Of a stretch of DNA of 64,000 nucleotides, positions 22,430-34,128 are shown piece after piece. The position numbers were made by a program, and so were the translations under genes. Positions within the stretch are counted from its first letter, which is position 1. Every line of letters begins with the position of its first letter. A model generated the notes under the pieces. That model did no database searches. It saw nothing but the letters and a program-made list of their open reading frames with translations, and had not been told where the DNA came from. The stretch comes from Isoetes taiwanensis (Eukaryota; Streptophyta; Lycopodiopsida; Isoetales; Isoetaceae). Location of the stretch: contig JAJEKV010000169.1 of NCBI GenBank assembly GCA_021234155.1, forward strand, positions 162,000-225,999, written 5' to 3'.

Positions 22430-25260
22430 GAATCGACCGAACTGGAGCCGGAGTACTGAAATTGGGCTTATCGGGGTAATGCATGTGGAATTCCGTAATT
22501 TTATCAAAAGCATTAGACAGATTCTCGATAGGTTTGCATGTTCTATCACTTGGAGAGTATCCTTCCCAATTGACCAGGTAATAAAGGCGACGTCACAAGA
22601 ACTTGGAGTCCAAGATTTTTTGAACTTGAAATTCTTCGTGATCATCAATCTCGACTGGTGGTGGAGGTGGAGATACTCGATTGGGAAATTCACATAGGGT
22701 TCCAACAAAGAGACATGGAACATTGGCTGAAGCCGAATTGAAGGAAAAAGTTCCAGACGAAAAGCAACATTCCCAACTTGGTCAATGATTGGTATGGCCC
22801 CAAGCGCTGGTAGTCGAGCTTGTTAGAAGGGCGAGCTATTGGCAAGTCCTGGCATAAGAGTCAAACAAGGTCATCAACTCCAAAACACGGGGCATTTTGG
22901 CGATGCGGATCAGCATGATGATGATAACATTATTTGGGCCTGGAGAAGATGTTGTTAAAGATCATCTTGAAGCATACGGAGCTTCTCGAGTCGGGCCTCG
23001 ACACTGGGATTGATGACATTATATCCTAGGGCAATGAAGGACCATCGAGGATGGATACCAGAATTCACAAAAAATGGTGTCTAGCCTATAGATATATGGA
23101 CATAATTATTGTACTGATAATTGATGAAGCATGGCAGATTCTACTCAAGAGTTTGATTAGTGCATTCCACTTGCCCATTGGTCTTTGGATGGTGTCCAGA
23201 AGAAAGTGAACATTTTACATGCAAGAGTTGTAGAAGATGCTTGCAGTAACTGGAAACAAACTGGGAACCACGATCAATGACAATGGTATCTGGCAAGCCA
23301 TGGAGTCGAACTACTTCACGAAGCAAAAGATATGATGTGGCTTCGCTGGAGATGGAGATGCTGCAAAGTGCAATGTGTCACCTTCGAAAAGCTATTGACA
23401 AAAACAAGGATAGCATCATGACCCTGAGAAGATGGAAGCTTGACATGAAATCCACTGAAATGCTTTTTCAAGAACCAACTGGAACTGACAAAGACTAATG
23501 TCATAAGAGTGTACAAAAGTTTCGACAATACGCAGAGACCTGGCCACCAATAATCTTGAGCAATGAGCTCCAAGGTCTTTGTAATCTCAAAGCGGTTGGC
23601 GAAGGAGAATCATGACAAGACTATAAAATTTGAAGTCGAGGAGCACCATGTAGAACATACAGAAGTCCATCGCAAAATAGGAATTCGTCTTGAATCTCAA
23701 AACGATCATAGTCTGACAGGATTTGTCGAGAAGATGATGTTGAGCTAAAATGTGAAAATATATCTTGAGCCAATGCGGAGAGCTGCCTGAATAGACTCCA
23801 ACAAAGCTAAATCATGAGGTCTCTCGAACAAGGTGATGGCCATAAACTGGAATCAGTCAGGTCCTAGGATCACCTGTGCTTGCTGATCAAATGCGCGATC
23901 ACCTGGCATAGGCTCAAGATAGGAGCGTCGAGACAAGGCATCAGGTTTTCCGTGCCGTGATCCAGGATAATACTTGATCACGAAATCAATATGGGATAAT
24001 ACTTGAGGTGGGTTTGGCAATGGTTGAGTATACTCAAATAGATTGAAAATATTCCAGATTTCGATGATTCGTATAGGCTGTGACCTTATGAGGGGATCAT
24101 TTCAAGAAACGTCTCCACTCCTCGAAAGAATCAACTCTCACCAATAGCTCCTTGTCATAAATCGGATAGTTAATTTTAGTAGCCTGTCAAAACTAATAGT
24201 GATCGGATGCAATTCATGATCATCCTCCTCCTATTGCAACAGGATGCCGTCAAGAGCAACATTAGAAGCATGGGCGCGAAGGTACTCCATGGGCAAGAAC
24301 TGGTGCTGTGGTAAAAGCATACTTCGGAGTCACGAAAGTGGTTTCTGCTTCTACATTCCATTCAAATACCGCATCCTTTGATGTGAAGCATATTAAAGAA
24401 AAGGCAATCTTTAAATAATCCTGAATAAGACGTCGATAGAAGTTGGCAAACCCAAGGAAACACTGAATATCTCGGATGGAAGAAGGTGTTTGCCACTCCA
24501 AAACAATGCGGACTTTTTCAGGATCTATAGGGACTCCATGAGGAGGCTTCTGGAGGACTTGTCGAACATGCTTCTCGTGTTCTTCGAGAGTCTTTGAATA
24601 AAGGATGATAACAAAAATATCTAAGAACTCCCGAAAGACATCACTAGCCATATGCTGGAACCTGCCGGAATATTGGGTGAACCCAAACGGCATAATTATG
24701 TACTCAAAATGGTCACACCATGTACAAAATGATGTCTTCCACTCATCACCTTCATGAATCTGGATAAGATTGTAGGTACCCGAAGATATTTGTAAAATAG
24801 TGCGCACTTTGGAGCCGTTCCAACAATTCTGGGATCAGAAGAAGCGGATACCGATTCGGTACTATGATTTTGTTAAGGCCGCAGTAATCAACAACTAGAC
24901 GCAAGAAATCATCCTTCTTTTTAACGAAAAAGATAGGTGCTCCAGTAGGGGACTGAGAATGTTAAATGAAGCTCGTAGCTAGATTTTCTTCAATATACTC
25001 CCGCAAAATCTTCAACTATGCAGGAGAGAGATCACATATAGGTCCATATGGCAGCATCATCTCGGGTCGCAGATCAAATGGACATTGCTCTGGGAGCTTG
25101 ATAGCCTTGACTTTGTCAAAAACATCAAAAAAAATGGTTATATTTATCTGCAAGCATTGGAATATAGTTTATTGAAGCAGGGCTACTCGAGAATGAATTT
25201 GGATTGCATGTATTGAGCTTGGATCTTGTCTTCCAGATTTAATAAACTTGTGACATTTTC
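22430..25260 (-). pseudogene. Decayed pol polyprotein of the chromovirus (RT, RNase H, integrase, chromodomain)
   Basis: In minus-strand order: RT palm (CDHFEYIIMPFGFTQYSGRF, about 24720-24650; the YxDD region is reduced to VIILYSKTLEEH by a small deletion), RNase H entry (CFLGFANFYRRLIQDY, about 24450), integrase zinc/core segments (QDYWWPG near 23550; VFVNSFSKVTH near 23400; GLPDTIVIDRGSQFVS near 23290; HHPKTNGQVE near 23170) and a chromodomain LYYLVNWEGYSPSDRTCKP at about 22600-22530, followed by FHMHYPDKP. Many frameshifts and stops; no function is expected. The chromodomain would have tethered the integrase complex to chromatin. Confidence 0.8.
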
Positions 25261-25649
25261 GAGATGCGGAACTGAGGACGTGGAGAAGACTTCACCGAAA
25301 CAGGGGACTGGACAGGAGCAAGAGCAGGAAAGGAGCTGGGACAGGGGTAAGAGCTGAGACATTATCTAGAACATAGACTGAAGCAGTGGCAAGAATTGGA
25401 TCAGGACACGGACCAAGAAACAGGATATGGAGCATGAACAAGAGCGGAATCGGAAGCCCACAATACTTTAGGTATTGGATTAGATGTGGACATGGAAGCA
25501 AGAATTGCAAATGAATCATGACTAAGGCAAGAGCCAGTAAATCGAAATGACTAGAGTGTCAAACAATCCATGGGCTAGCAACTTGAGCCAAGGAAGAACT
25601 TACCTCTCTGGGAGGCAATCAAGTGGGTCTCTAATCCCAATTCTGCCCC
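25261..25649. other. Repetitive coding-like remnant, 5' of the decayed pol
   Basis: Plus-strand phrases of the type GGACAGGAGCAAGAGCAGG repeat irregularly at 25310-25450. On the minus strand they give proline/leucine-rich sequence. Possibly the hinge between gag and pol of the chromovirus; unproven. Confidence 0.3.
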
Positions 25650-26883
25650 AAATCAATTTGGGAGGATTTGATTAAGGAGGAGTTGCTTGATCATTCCTAA
25701 CCAGACCCAGCTACATGGAAACCTTGAGAGATAATGGCTCTAGCCAAGATACAGGTTAGTAGGTAGATAACTTGAACTTCTAGCTAACCCTTGTATGTGT
25801 AGTTATCTGATTAATCTTTATTTCATGCTCTATTTGAGGTTATAGATATATGTATGATGATTGTTCTCTTTTTGCTCCTCTCCCCCGTTGTGGGGATTGG
25901 AGGGGAGGGGGGGAAAGGGGGACCTAAAGGCCATCTAGTGGTAGAGATGTTCCTAGTTAAAATCCCTTAAATCCCATTAAATGTGGTCTGTGCACAAGAG
26001 CCCACATGGCTGTGGATGTTATGCGAAGAATGAGCACCAGATAACGATTACAATTGTGAAGTCGAGGTGGAGCCGTGCTGAGCGCGGCTACTGGGGGTTC
26101 TAGAGTGTGCTAGGCTTATAGTCGGTTATTGTGTGCGGGCCAGGTATTGGCCTGACACCTCCTCGGTCGCAGGTCAGGTCCCGAAAGGACGGCTTAGGCC
26201 CGATAGGTGCGGTGATCCCACCTATAAATTTTGGAGGGTAAGACGTGTACGGATACATGGGGGCCGGTGGTGCCACAATCCTCTAGCACACCCACAGAAC
26301 CATTGTGCCCCAAAAAGCGACCCATCCCTGACCTGCCTCATCAGAACGGGAAGACATAACCTGGAGTAGTCTCATAGCGTGAATCAATTAGATTACGTCT
26401 CCTGAAGGCTACATTCACATCATAGCATGTTCTAGCCTATTTGCAAAGTGTGCAAAAGAGATGCGGATGGAGTGGACTACCCTAGCCATTGTTCTATTCC
26501 AGCCAATGCCATCGTCATGACTGTGTCTGTTGATATCCAGAGGCCCTGACCATCAATTGACCCCTTTGAGTCTGAGACCGCGTTAGAATGTATATTGGTC
26601 TTATGTGATGCCGTCTTGTTGATGGACGGGTCACCCCTCGTGGTGGTCTATTATTATGTATATTGTTGCTTGGTACTAACATGTATGTATGCTTTTGCTC
26701 TATACGATTTTCCATGGAAGGCGTGGGACCAATGACACCTTCGTGCCCTTCTCCCGGACACTTGCCCATCACAAGTGATCCGAGTCAGACGGATGGCCTT
26801 TCCATGGTGATTGAGTAGCCGTAGAAGGGGAATTTCCCGTAATTATATGATGGGAGCATCGTATAGGTTCGGGGAGCATCACA
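25650..26883 (-). repeat. LTR-like sequence nested in the chromovirus
   Basis: From 26883 the minus strand begins TGTGATGCTCCCCGAACC, a TG-type LTR start. The block resembles, in the opposite orientation, the LTR-like sequence from 44222 to about 45500: shared phrases include GTGCTGAGCG-GGCTACTGGG, TAGGCTTAT, GTGTG-GGGCC and GACCCCTCCT. No gag-pol of matching orientation lies beside it, so it is probably a solo LTR. The low-coordinate boundary is approximate. Confidence 0.55.
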
Positions 26884-26948
26884 AGGGATAAAGGAATACT
26901 TAGGCTCTGAGCAGACATGAACCGATAAGGATTCCGGTTCAAACTATA

Positions 26949-27244
26949 ATGAATCTACTCGAAAAACACAGAAAGTACGTAAGAAAATATGAAAGAATCT
27001 GATATACGATGGAGAATGAAGAATACAATGGCCCGAAGGTAAGCAGGAACACAAGACAGGCGCCTAGAAGGCTCAAGGCTGGCATTAAACTAGAATGGTT
27101 CGATAAGAATGAGGCTCCTCTATTTATATCGAGACCAATGGTCTGGATTGCACCATTCTCATAGATGAGATCGCGCCAAATGTCGCATATTCAGGCAACC
27201 CTTGTGCTGACCATATTGTACATATGAGTATAATGGTCGTCACA
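26949..27244 (-). repeat. 5' LTR of the chromovirus
   Basis: Aligns with 22084-22405; shared phrases include GAATACAATGGCCCGAAGG, GCGCCTAGAAGGCTCAAG and the terminal TACATATGAGTATAATGGTC. The outer end at 27244 is clear. The inner end near 26949 is approximate, and no canonical tRNA primer site (TGG start) follows it. Confidence 0.75.
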
Positions 27245-27490
27245 TCTACAACCATGTGTAAGATTTCTTTCAATAATGGCAAAGGATATTAGTCTTGAAG
27301 TGTGGCTTTGTTAAGGTTCATGTAATCAAAATTAGATCATCAAAACACCATTTTTTGTCTCCATAGGGACAATACAAGACACCTAAAATGGCCAATTTTT
27401 TCAATGCCATCTTGCATTTCATCAAATTCAACTTTAATTAGCTCAAGCTAAGATGCATTAGTTCTTATTTGCTTTTTGTGAATTCTTCTT
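27245..27490 (-). mobile_element. Old gypsy reverse transcriptase, 5' part
   Basis: The minus strand reads IKVEFDEMQDGIEKIGHF, SLWRQK, then NLNKATLQD and YPLPLLKEILHMV, the fingers-palm motifs of a Ty3/gypsy reverse transcriptase (YRxLNKATxxDxYPLP). It continues at 21880-22083 after the inserted chromovirus. Stops are present. Confidence 0.65.
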
Positions 27491-27975
27491 TATGGCATGC
27501 ACAACTGGTATCTGTTGCAAAAATGGCATGATCCTTTATGGTTGTCCCTCTTAGGCATATATAAAAGCTTGTAACTCTTTAATCTGCTATGCAATCTCTC
27601 TTCCCATCCTCAATATATTGCATTCTGCTTTAACTGCAACGACTCAGATTGATAGCACATCCACTTCACATCACCGCTAGAGCCATAGCCATGACTCATC
27701 ACAAACACCCTGCCCCATCAAATCAGTAACCATTCAACGGTTAATCCCGTACTTGATATGCAGATTATATCCTCATCATAGACACTTGATATCTACATTA
27801 TTTAGTACATTTGGAATAGAATAATTGGCGAATGAGATGGTCTCTCAAAGATACACGTCGTTTCGGACCGTAGTCCTTTACACAACGAAAACAAGAACAT
27901 GGGTCTTAAGTGACCCCTAAGAAGTTGCCGGCACCCAGATAATTGCTACTGGCCTGCGGGTTCAGAGTACATCAG
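27491..27975. other. Non-coding stretch
   Basis: No recognisable gene. May include further decayed 5' sequence of the old gypsy copy. Confidence 0.3.
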
Positions 27976-27983
27976 TATTTACA

Positions 27984-28413
27984 TGGAAAAATTCCAAATA
28001 TACCCCTCAAGTTTACAAATATTCCAAAAATATCCCTCGAAATAGGGTATTTAGTTCAAATGGTTTGTGATCAACCAACTAAAAATATGCTCTTCATGAA
28101 ACTTGTAGATATGAGTGAATGCTATCCAATAGCAGTAGAATCGGCTAAAATGGAGTTGGAATCTTCAAGTTATAGTGTTTTAAGTAAGTGCTATAAAAAA
28201 TGACATAAATGAGCATACTTGTGAATTTGAACTCCAATTTCGATGAATTTGACGTTGACCGGAAGATTTTCTCCTAATCTACAATGTTTATGAAGGCAAC
28301 TTTTGCATTTGAGGAGCAACAAAAACTCTATTACCAATTTCCAAAAATGCTCTTCATTTGAAGGGTATTTTTGGAATTTTCGCAAACTTGAGGGGTATAA
28401 TTGGAATTTCCCC
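27984..28413. mobile_element. MITE with long terminal inverted repeats (430 bp)
   Basis: The left end TGGAAAAATTCCAAATATAC and the right end in reverse complement GGGGAAATTCCAATTATACC pair over about 60 bp with mismatches, including a shared CCCCTCAAGTTT. The element is bounded by a perfect 8-bp direct repeat TATTTACA at 27976-27983 and 28414-28421. Duplication length suggests hAT; the long inverted repeats would also suit a Mutator-like MITE. Non-coding. Confidence 0.75.
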
Positions 28414-28421
28414 TATTTACA

Positions 28422-28708
28422 ATTATAATGTAAAGGTTGTGGTGAAGGGACCACTCCTTTTAAAATAAAGAAAGAAGAAAACAAAGAAAAAGGGAATCCT
28501 ATCATGCTTAAGACCTGCGATTCGTCTCAGCGTAAGGAATGACATCATTCCCATTATAGCCGTAGGCAAACGTGACTTATCATGCCTAAATGCTCAATCC
28601 CATTCCTAGGATGTATCTAGCTCCAAACCCTTGCATGATCCCTATCGGATCTAGCATCCACTGCTTACCGTCAGAGTTGGAGTCGATGGCATCGTGGATG
28701 GTTCGAAC
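28422..28708. other. 3' flank of gypsy element 2
   Basis: Follows the stop of the chromodomain frame of gypsy element 2. No LTR or polypurine tract could be recognised, so the element may be truncated here. Confidence 0.35.
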
Positions 28709-31700
28709 CTAGCACTGTCGCATGAAGTCTGTGTAAGCCTTATCAAGATCTGCCTTAAGAACCCAAGTAGCATCTTCTATTGGTAGGTGCTTCCTCTTAA
28801 CTAAGTATTGTAGGATTTGAGTTCTTCTGATTTGCTTATATGCTCGGTAAAGAATAGCTTCTGGGACGATCTCCAATTGTTCGTCAATCATTTCCAGAAG
28901 TGTGGGTGTATCAAGTATCTCATCTGGATCTGGCATATGCTTCTTGAAAATGCTGACATGGAAAACTTTATAGACTTTCAGATGCAGGGGCAAATTCAAC
29001 TTATAGGCTTGAGGGCCTATTCGTTGGGTGATCTCAAAGGATCTCTGCTCATCGTGGTGCCGGTTTCTTATAGTTATCAATCTTGAGCTTAGCCTATTTG
29101 ACTTTAATCTTCAACCAGACGAATTCGCCAACTTGGAACTTGTGTGGCATGCGATGCTTGTCAGCAATAGTCTTGTGCCTACTTCTAACTGGCGATTAAT
29201 ATCCACGGACTTCGTCTATCAAGGCTTGCGTATCTAGCAACTGTTGGGACACTTCCATCTTGGAAACCGGATTATGCCACGTGTCTGGAGTGAGGCATTG
29301 GTACCTATAGTTGATCATAAATGGAGACATTCTGGAGGACTCCTGTTTGGTACTATTATAGGCAAGCTCCACCAAATAACTATAATATGCCCATTGTGAC
29401 TACTTTTCCAGACATAATTACGTAGCATATCCTCAATAATTCGATTAGCGAACTCAGTCTGACCATCAGTTTGAGGATAATATGCTGTGCTCATGGCGAG
29501 CTTGGTTTATATAGTGCGAAAGAAATCCTTCCAGAATGCACTAACAAACTTAGGATCAACGATCCAAAATGATAGTATGTGGCATACCATGAGAGCGAAT
29601 TATTTCTCTGGAGAACAACAATGCATTGTCTAAGGCGGTATCAATGGTGCGACATGGCAAGAAATATGCCATCTTAGAGAGCTTGTCCACCACTACCATT
29701 AAGGTATCAAATCCCCTAAGAGCTCGTGGAAGACCTACAATGAAATCCATGGTGATGACTTCCCATTTTGCATTGGGAACTTCCAATGGCTCCAATTCCC
29801 CCGGAATCCGTAATTGTTCTGCTTTGGTTTGTTGATATAGCTGGCATTGCTAAATATGGCTAGTAATATGCTTCTTCATTCTAGGCCAAAAATAGCTAGA
29901 TCTGATCTTGAAACAGGTTTTCATGAACCCTGCATGTCCAGATATTGAACTATTATATGTGTCATGTCGAGCCCATGATGTTTCTGGCACACATAATTTA
30001 TTCTTATAATGAAGAAGGTTACCTTCTTTCTTAAAATGATGAAAGGCTTCGCGCTCCTTATTTGTGCTAGCCTCCTTAGACAAACTTTGCGAAACTTCCA
30101 AAAATTCAGGATCTGTTTAGCAGAACCTCTCAATTATCTTTCCAAACTCACTGGTGAGAATAGAGATGGCATTACAATGTGTGGGGGTCACTAAAGGATG
30201 TCTAGAAAGGGCATCGGCAAGAATATTATGCTTGCCTGGTTTGTAGACAACCTCAAAGTCATACTCTTCTAAGAATTCCATCCATCGCTATTGTCGAAGA
30301 TTAAGATAGGGTTGCGTGAAAATATATTGGAGGCTCTAATGATCAGTGTCCAACTGGAACCTCCTCCCATGGAGATAATGCCTCCAAATTTGCAAAACGC
30401 GCACAGCTGCTAGTAATTTCTTGTCATGTATTGGGTATCGCTACTTTGCATCATTCGTTTTCTTAGAGTCATAGGCAATAACCCGTCCTTCTTGCATTAA
30501 CACACCTCCAGTAGCTATCTTGCTCGCATCAGTGGCACCCACTTATCCTTCTGAGGATCTGGGAGTGTAAGAGCTGGAGCAGTGGTAAATGCGTCCTTCA
30601 ATTGCTGGAACCATGCACTTTCTCCTTCCAATGTATTATCCAATCTCTTACTTTCTCATGCTTTGCGAGGTCAATGAGGGGGGCTGCTATCTTAGCGAAA
30701 TTCTTAACAAATTTTTGATAGTATCCGGCCAAACCCAAAAAACTCCTGACCTCAGACATGTTCATAAGAGCGGGCCATTTTTTCACTGCTTCAATCTTGG
30801 CTAGATCTCAATTCCATCAACAGAGACAATGTGTCTTAAATAATCCATCTTGGTGATTGCAAACTTGCATATAACTTAGCGAAAAGTTGATGGTGGCAAA
30901 ACTTCTGTACGGCCAGTCGAAAATGGCGTTCATGATCCTCCAAGGTTTTATTGTAAATAAGGATGTCATCGAAGAAGATGATGACAAATTCATCCAGATA
31001 TTCGCGTAAAACATCACTCATTAGTCTCATAAATGTGGCAAGGGTATTTGTTAGCCCAAATGGCATAACAATGAATTCATAATGCCCATATTCCAAAAGG
31101 CTGATTTATGGATGTCTTCCTTGATTCTTATCTGGTGATAGCTTGATCGAAGATCATAGCTCCTTGCAATTGGTCCATAAGCTCATCGGCCCATGGGAAA
31201 GCATACCGGTTTTGATGGTATGCTTATTTATTGCCGGCAAATAATACACATCCTTAAGGTGCCATCTTTTTTCTTGATAAATAGAATAGGAGCTCCAAAG
31301 TGTGAGACATTTGGGCGAATGAAGCCCAGCTTGAGAAGTTCATGTAATTGCTTCTTAAGTTCTACCAATTCCAGGGTGCTCATACGACACCATGCTTTCC
31401 ACTTTGTAGGGCCTCTCCCAATCCACTTTAGCTAGGGCTGCTTGAGCTACCTGCGTCACGTAAGGACATTCCTACATATGGTGCCCAGGTCGAAAACAGC
31501 GAAAACATGCTCTATCCTTCTTTAATTGTTCTTGAGCTTCCCTATGTATGGAGCGGAGCATCTATTGTAGGGTACCTATTGTGTTTGGCAGTTTGTCTGC
31601 CACGTTAAAGGTCACTTTCTTATCTGGCTTCTGGTAGACAGGATGTTGGGGAGGCGCAGGGCTAGGAGAGCGCCTTATAAGGGGCATAAGGCTTAGCTTG

Positions 31701-32474
31701 GCCAAAGGTAGAGGGACGCTGATAGGAATACTTGGGGATGTCCTCTTCTACGCTAAGTGCTTTGGCCTCTGATTCTGCCACTATCTTAGGGTCAATGGCG
31801 CGGACCATCTTCCGAAGGGTTGGGGATAACCCCTCAATGTATCCTTCGACCGCTTGACGCTCCGTAATGCCTGGGACATATAGGTGTAGACATATAAATT
31901 CGTCCTTGTAGGCTTGCACGGACATGTTTCTCTATTCTAGGCGATAGAAGGTCTGTATCTGCTGATAGCGATGCGCTCTTGGAACATAGTGAGCCTTAAA
32001 TGCCTTTGTAAAAAGTTTGAACTTGCATCTACCCCTAGTTAGGCTATGAGACCTAGCATACCCCTTCCATCAAATCCTTGCAGATCCTGTAAGATTGGTG
32101 GTCGCTACCTTGTCAATATCCTTCTCAGTCATACCATATGACTTGCCAAATTCGTGCATCTTATTGACCCATGACTCGGCATCAACACCAGACTTAGTCT
32201 TGCTCGAGAATTGCGCAAGCTTGCAATTCTTCCAAATACTGGTAATTGCAGAGTCAACTGTCTTCTGATAGTCATCCTTACGTGATTTAGCATAATCGTC
32301 ACGTGAGCTTGAGGAATCCATGGAATCAAAGGAATCCAAACTAGTGTCAGATGAAGAGGGGGTTCTGGCACGCTTAGGACATGTTGGTGTAGCGGCAGGA
32401 TGGCCCGGAGTAGGTGGGGCCCGCCTTTGATTAACCTCGACTGTCAGCACCTCGGATCCATATTCTTGAACCAT
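28709..32474 (-). mobile_element. Decayed plant-type chromovirus, gag-pol (gypsy element 2)
   Basis: Minus-strand blocks in order: gag capsid (32474-31662, ending in ITERQAVEGYIEGL), a zinc knuckle CFRCFRPGHH near 31500, reverse transcriptase (31096-30836, with an intact FFDDILIYNK catalytic box), RNase H entry ([16 protein letters not shown] near 30740), integrase zinc finger (30101-29850, HNSSISGHAGF-like), integrase core (29795-29556), and a C-terminal GPY/F and chromodomain block (29080-28709, LKRKHLPIEDATWVLK-like). Frameshifts and stops separate nearly all blocks. It is the same family as gypsy element 3 at 48.6-52.8 kb. No LTRs found. Confidence 0.85.
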
Positions 32475-32699
32475 GGGTGTCTTGCTCAGGAGTTAGTCGC
32501 CCCTGTTCCACTGGGGTAGCCCAGGGAGGGTTCCGTATGCCATCTATATAAAAAGGAAAATAGATAATGTGGATATGAATCAATAAGAAATGATTTAACA
32601 TACACAAAAAACATCAATAGAAGAGTAGTCTAGCAACCCACGAGACATCAAAATTTGTACCTAAAAGAATGCCAATTATGGCTATACAGAGATTAATGG
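32475..32699. other. Stretch between histone module 1 and gag of gypsy element 2
   Basis: The minus strand just upstream of the gag ATG at 32474 reads GTLPGLPQWNRGD before a stop, possibly a 5' extension of gag. Otherwise no gene. Confidence 0.3.
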
Positions 32700-33484
32700 C
32701 TGAAGGCCACTACAATTCTTTCTTAGGGATAATCTCAGGAGCTGGGTTCTGCGTCTTACTCCATGGGGGTTGGAGGCTCAGGTGGCCTTCGATGCTTGAG
32801 CAAAGTGATGCCTGGGCTGATGGGACAACCGCAGATGCAATCTCTGGGGGAAAGCAGTGGCCAAAGGTGCTGCTACAAGCAATTTCATGCACATCCAGGC
32901 TATTATATCTTGGCCCAAGACAGTGATGGCAAGGTCTCGGCATACCAGCACAAGATTAGATGTGCGGTAGTTGATCTTCTTGTGATGTGCCAAATTCGAT
33001 AAGGCAGGAAGTGCTCACCAGGATGCCTTGGCCTCAGGAGCAAGGTCCCGTGCAACAAAGAGTACTTGCCCTTCTTTAAATGCTAATGGGAAGAAGCACG
33101 GGATGTGGTTGCCCGGGGCCTTTGCTTCTCTTGATGTGGATGTAGCCACTTCCTTATCAATGTCCACAGACATTTCCTCTTCCTTGGCTTCCTGTTTCTC
33201 TTCTTGGGCATGATTCTTGTTTTCCAACAAGTCCTCCCCCCCTCATCGGGTTCCATGGTAACATCAACATCATTGATATTAGGGGTATGGGGTGCCATGG
33301 CGGCAAAAGCTTCCGCAAGTGGTTCCGATGGGGCGCCTTGCAACATCAGGTGTCGCAGCCTTAAAAGGGTGTCCACGGGCTCGATATCCTCTGACTGGAA
33401 ACTTAGCAACTGCTGAACTTGTGGCGAGAACTCAGCGGAGGAGAAGTCAACGGCAGTCGCCCATGCAATACTCAGCAAGCTCGT
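32700..33484 (-). pseudogene. Tail segment of histone module 1, possible histone-fold relic
   Basis: Minus-strand frames, interrupted by a stop at about 33018, read LRLRHLMLQGAPSEPLAEAF, an acidic stretch with EEKQEAKEEE, FFPLAFKEGQVLFVARDLAP, and then ALSNLAHHKKINYRTSNL with LVCRDLAITVLGQ. The last block resembles the segment ALSGFGQHARLDHGMDHIIL of histone module 2 (about 53950-53860), and both weakly recall the C-terminal part of a core histone (H4 or H2A). This is a low-confidence resemblance made by eye. With the hAT element at 33493-36736 removed, the sequence joins the ORF relic at 36737-37363. Confidence 0.35.
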
Positions 33485-33979
33485 AAATGAACTAGTGTTG
33501 TTTACGTACCCGTACACTACGATTTTATACGTATAGTACTTTGGGTAATGTACAATACGTCTTGCACCTCTAAAGTATAGGGTCATTTTTTTTAATGGGT
33601 TTAAATCATACCCTCATGTCAATTTTGTGCCCCCTAGTATCTAATGTCAATTTTTGGACTAAAAAAGCTCTAATTGTATGTTTCTAACTCTTGTACTATT
33701 TGACAAAGAGCAAATCAAATTTTTGTACTTATATTTCTTTGCTTTCTAACATATATAACTCTCCTATGAAAATTCCTTTAGAATATTTTTTTAAGATGCT
33801 TATTTCTAAAGCCGCCACGTACCGTTCTGAGGAAAAAATAGCCCTTTAATAAAAAATATGAGAAAAAGAAAAAAAAAGGAACGGATTTGGCTAGGCACCC
33901 TGTTCTTGCCATTCCGCCGGATTTGGTGAAGTCGTATCCACAATCCCCTGCTCTATTTTCCGGTGATGTCTTGCTGGCT

Positions 33980-34128
33980 ATGGCGTCTTGCATTGCCATT
34001 GCCGGAGTTGTCAATTTTGGTGTTGTAGGGTTTTTCGGCCAGGGAGCTGTCTGTCACTCACTGGACTCCATAGACGGCTATGGCATCGGATCCTATAGGG
34101 AGATATGGTGAAGGAACTTGAAGAGGTA
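33980..34128 (+). pseudogene. Captured first-exon-like fragment, unidentified
   Basis: From ATG at 33980 the frame reads MASCIAIAGVVNFGVVGFF, then GQGAVCHSLDSIDGYGIGSY and a stop at 34109, shortly before a GTAAGC donor-like site at about 34126. It looks like the start of a protein with a hydrophobic N-terminus. I do not recognise the parent gene. It lies inside the hAT element. Confidence 0.35.

Larger units (their letters stand above)
22084..27244 (-). mobile_element. Chromovirus (Ty3/gypsy with chromodomain), fungal/vertebrate-like type
   Basis: A minus-oriented LTR retrotransposon with LTRs at 22084-22405 and about 26949-27244, a purine-rich tract next to the 3' LTR, and decayed pol in between. 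Its motifs (FLGFANFYRR in the RNase H entry region, PDTIVIDRGSQFVS in integrase, and a C-terminal chromodomain followed by FHMHYPDKP) are those of sushi/Tcn1-like chromoviruses of fungi and vertebrates, and differ from the plant-type [11 protein letters not shown] elements later in this window. No gag or tRNA primer site was recognised, and another LTR interrupts the 5' part. Confidence 0.75.

Noticed and set aside
28422-28708. 3' LTR for gypsy element 2.
   Set aside because: No TG...CA end, polypurine tract or repeat partner could be found; the element appears truncated.
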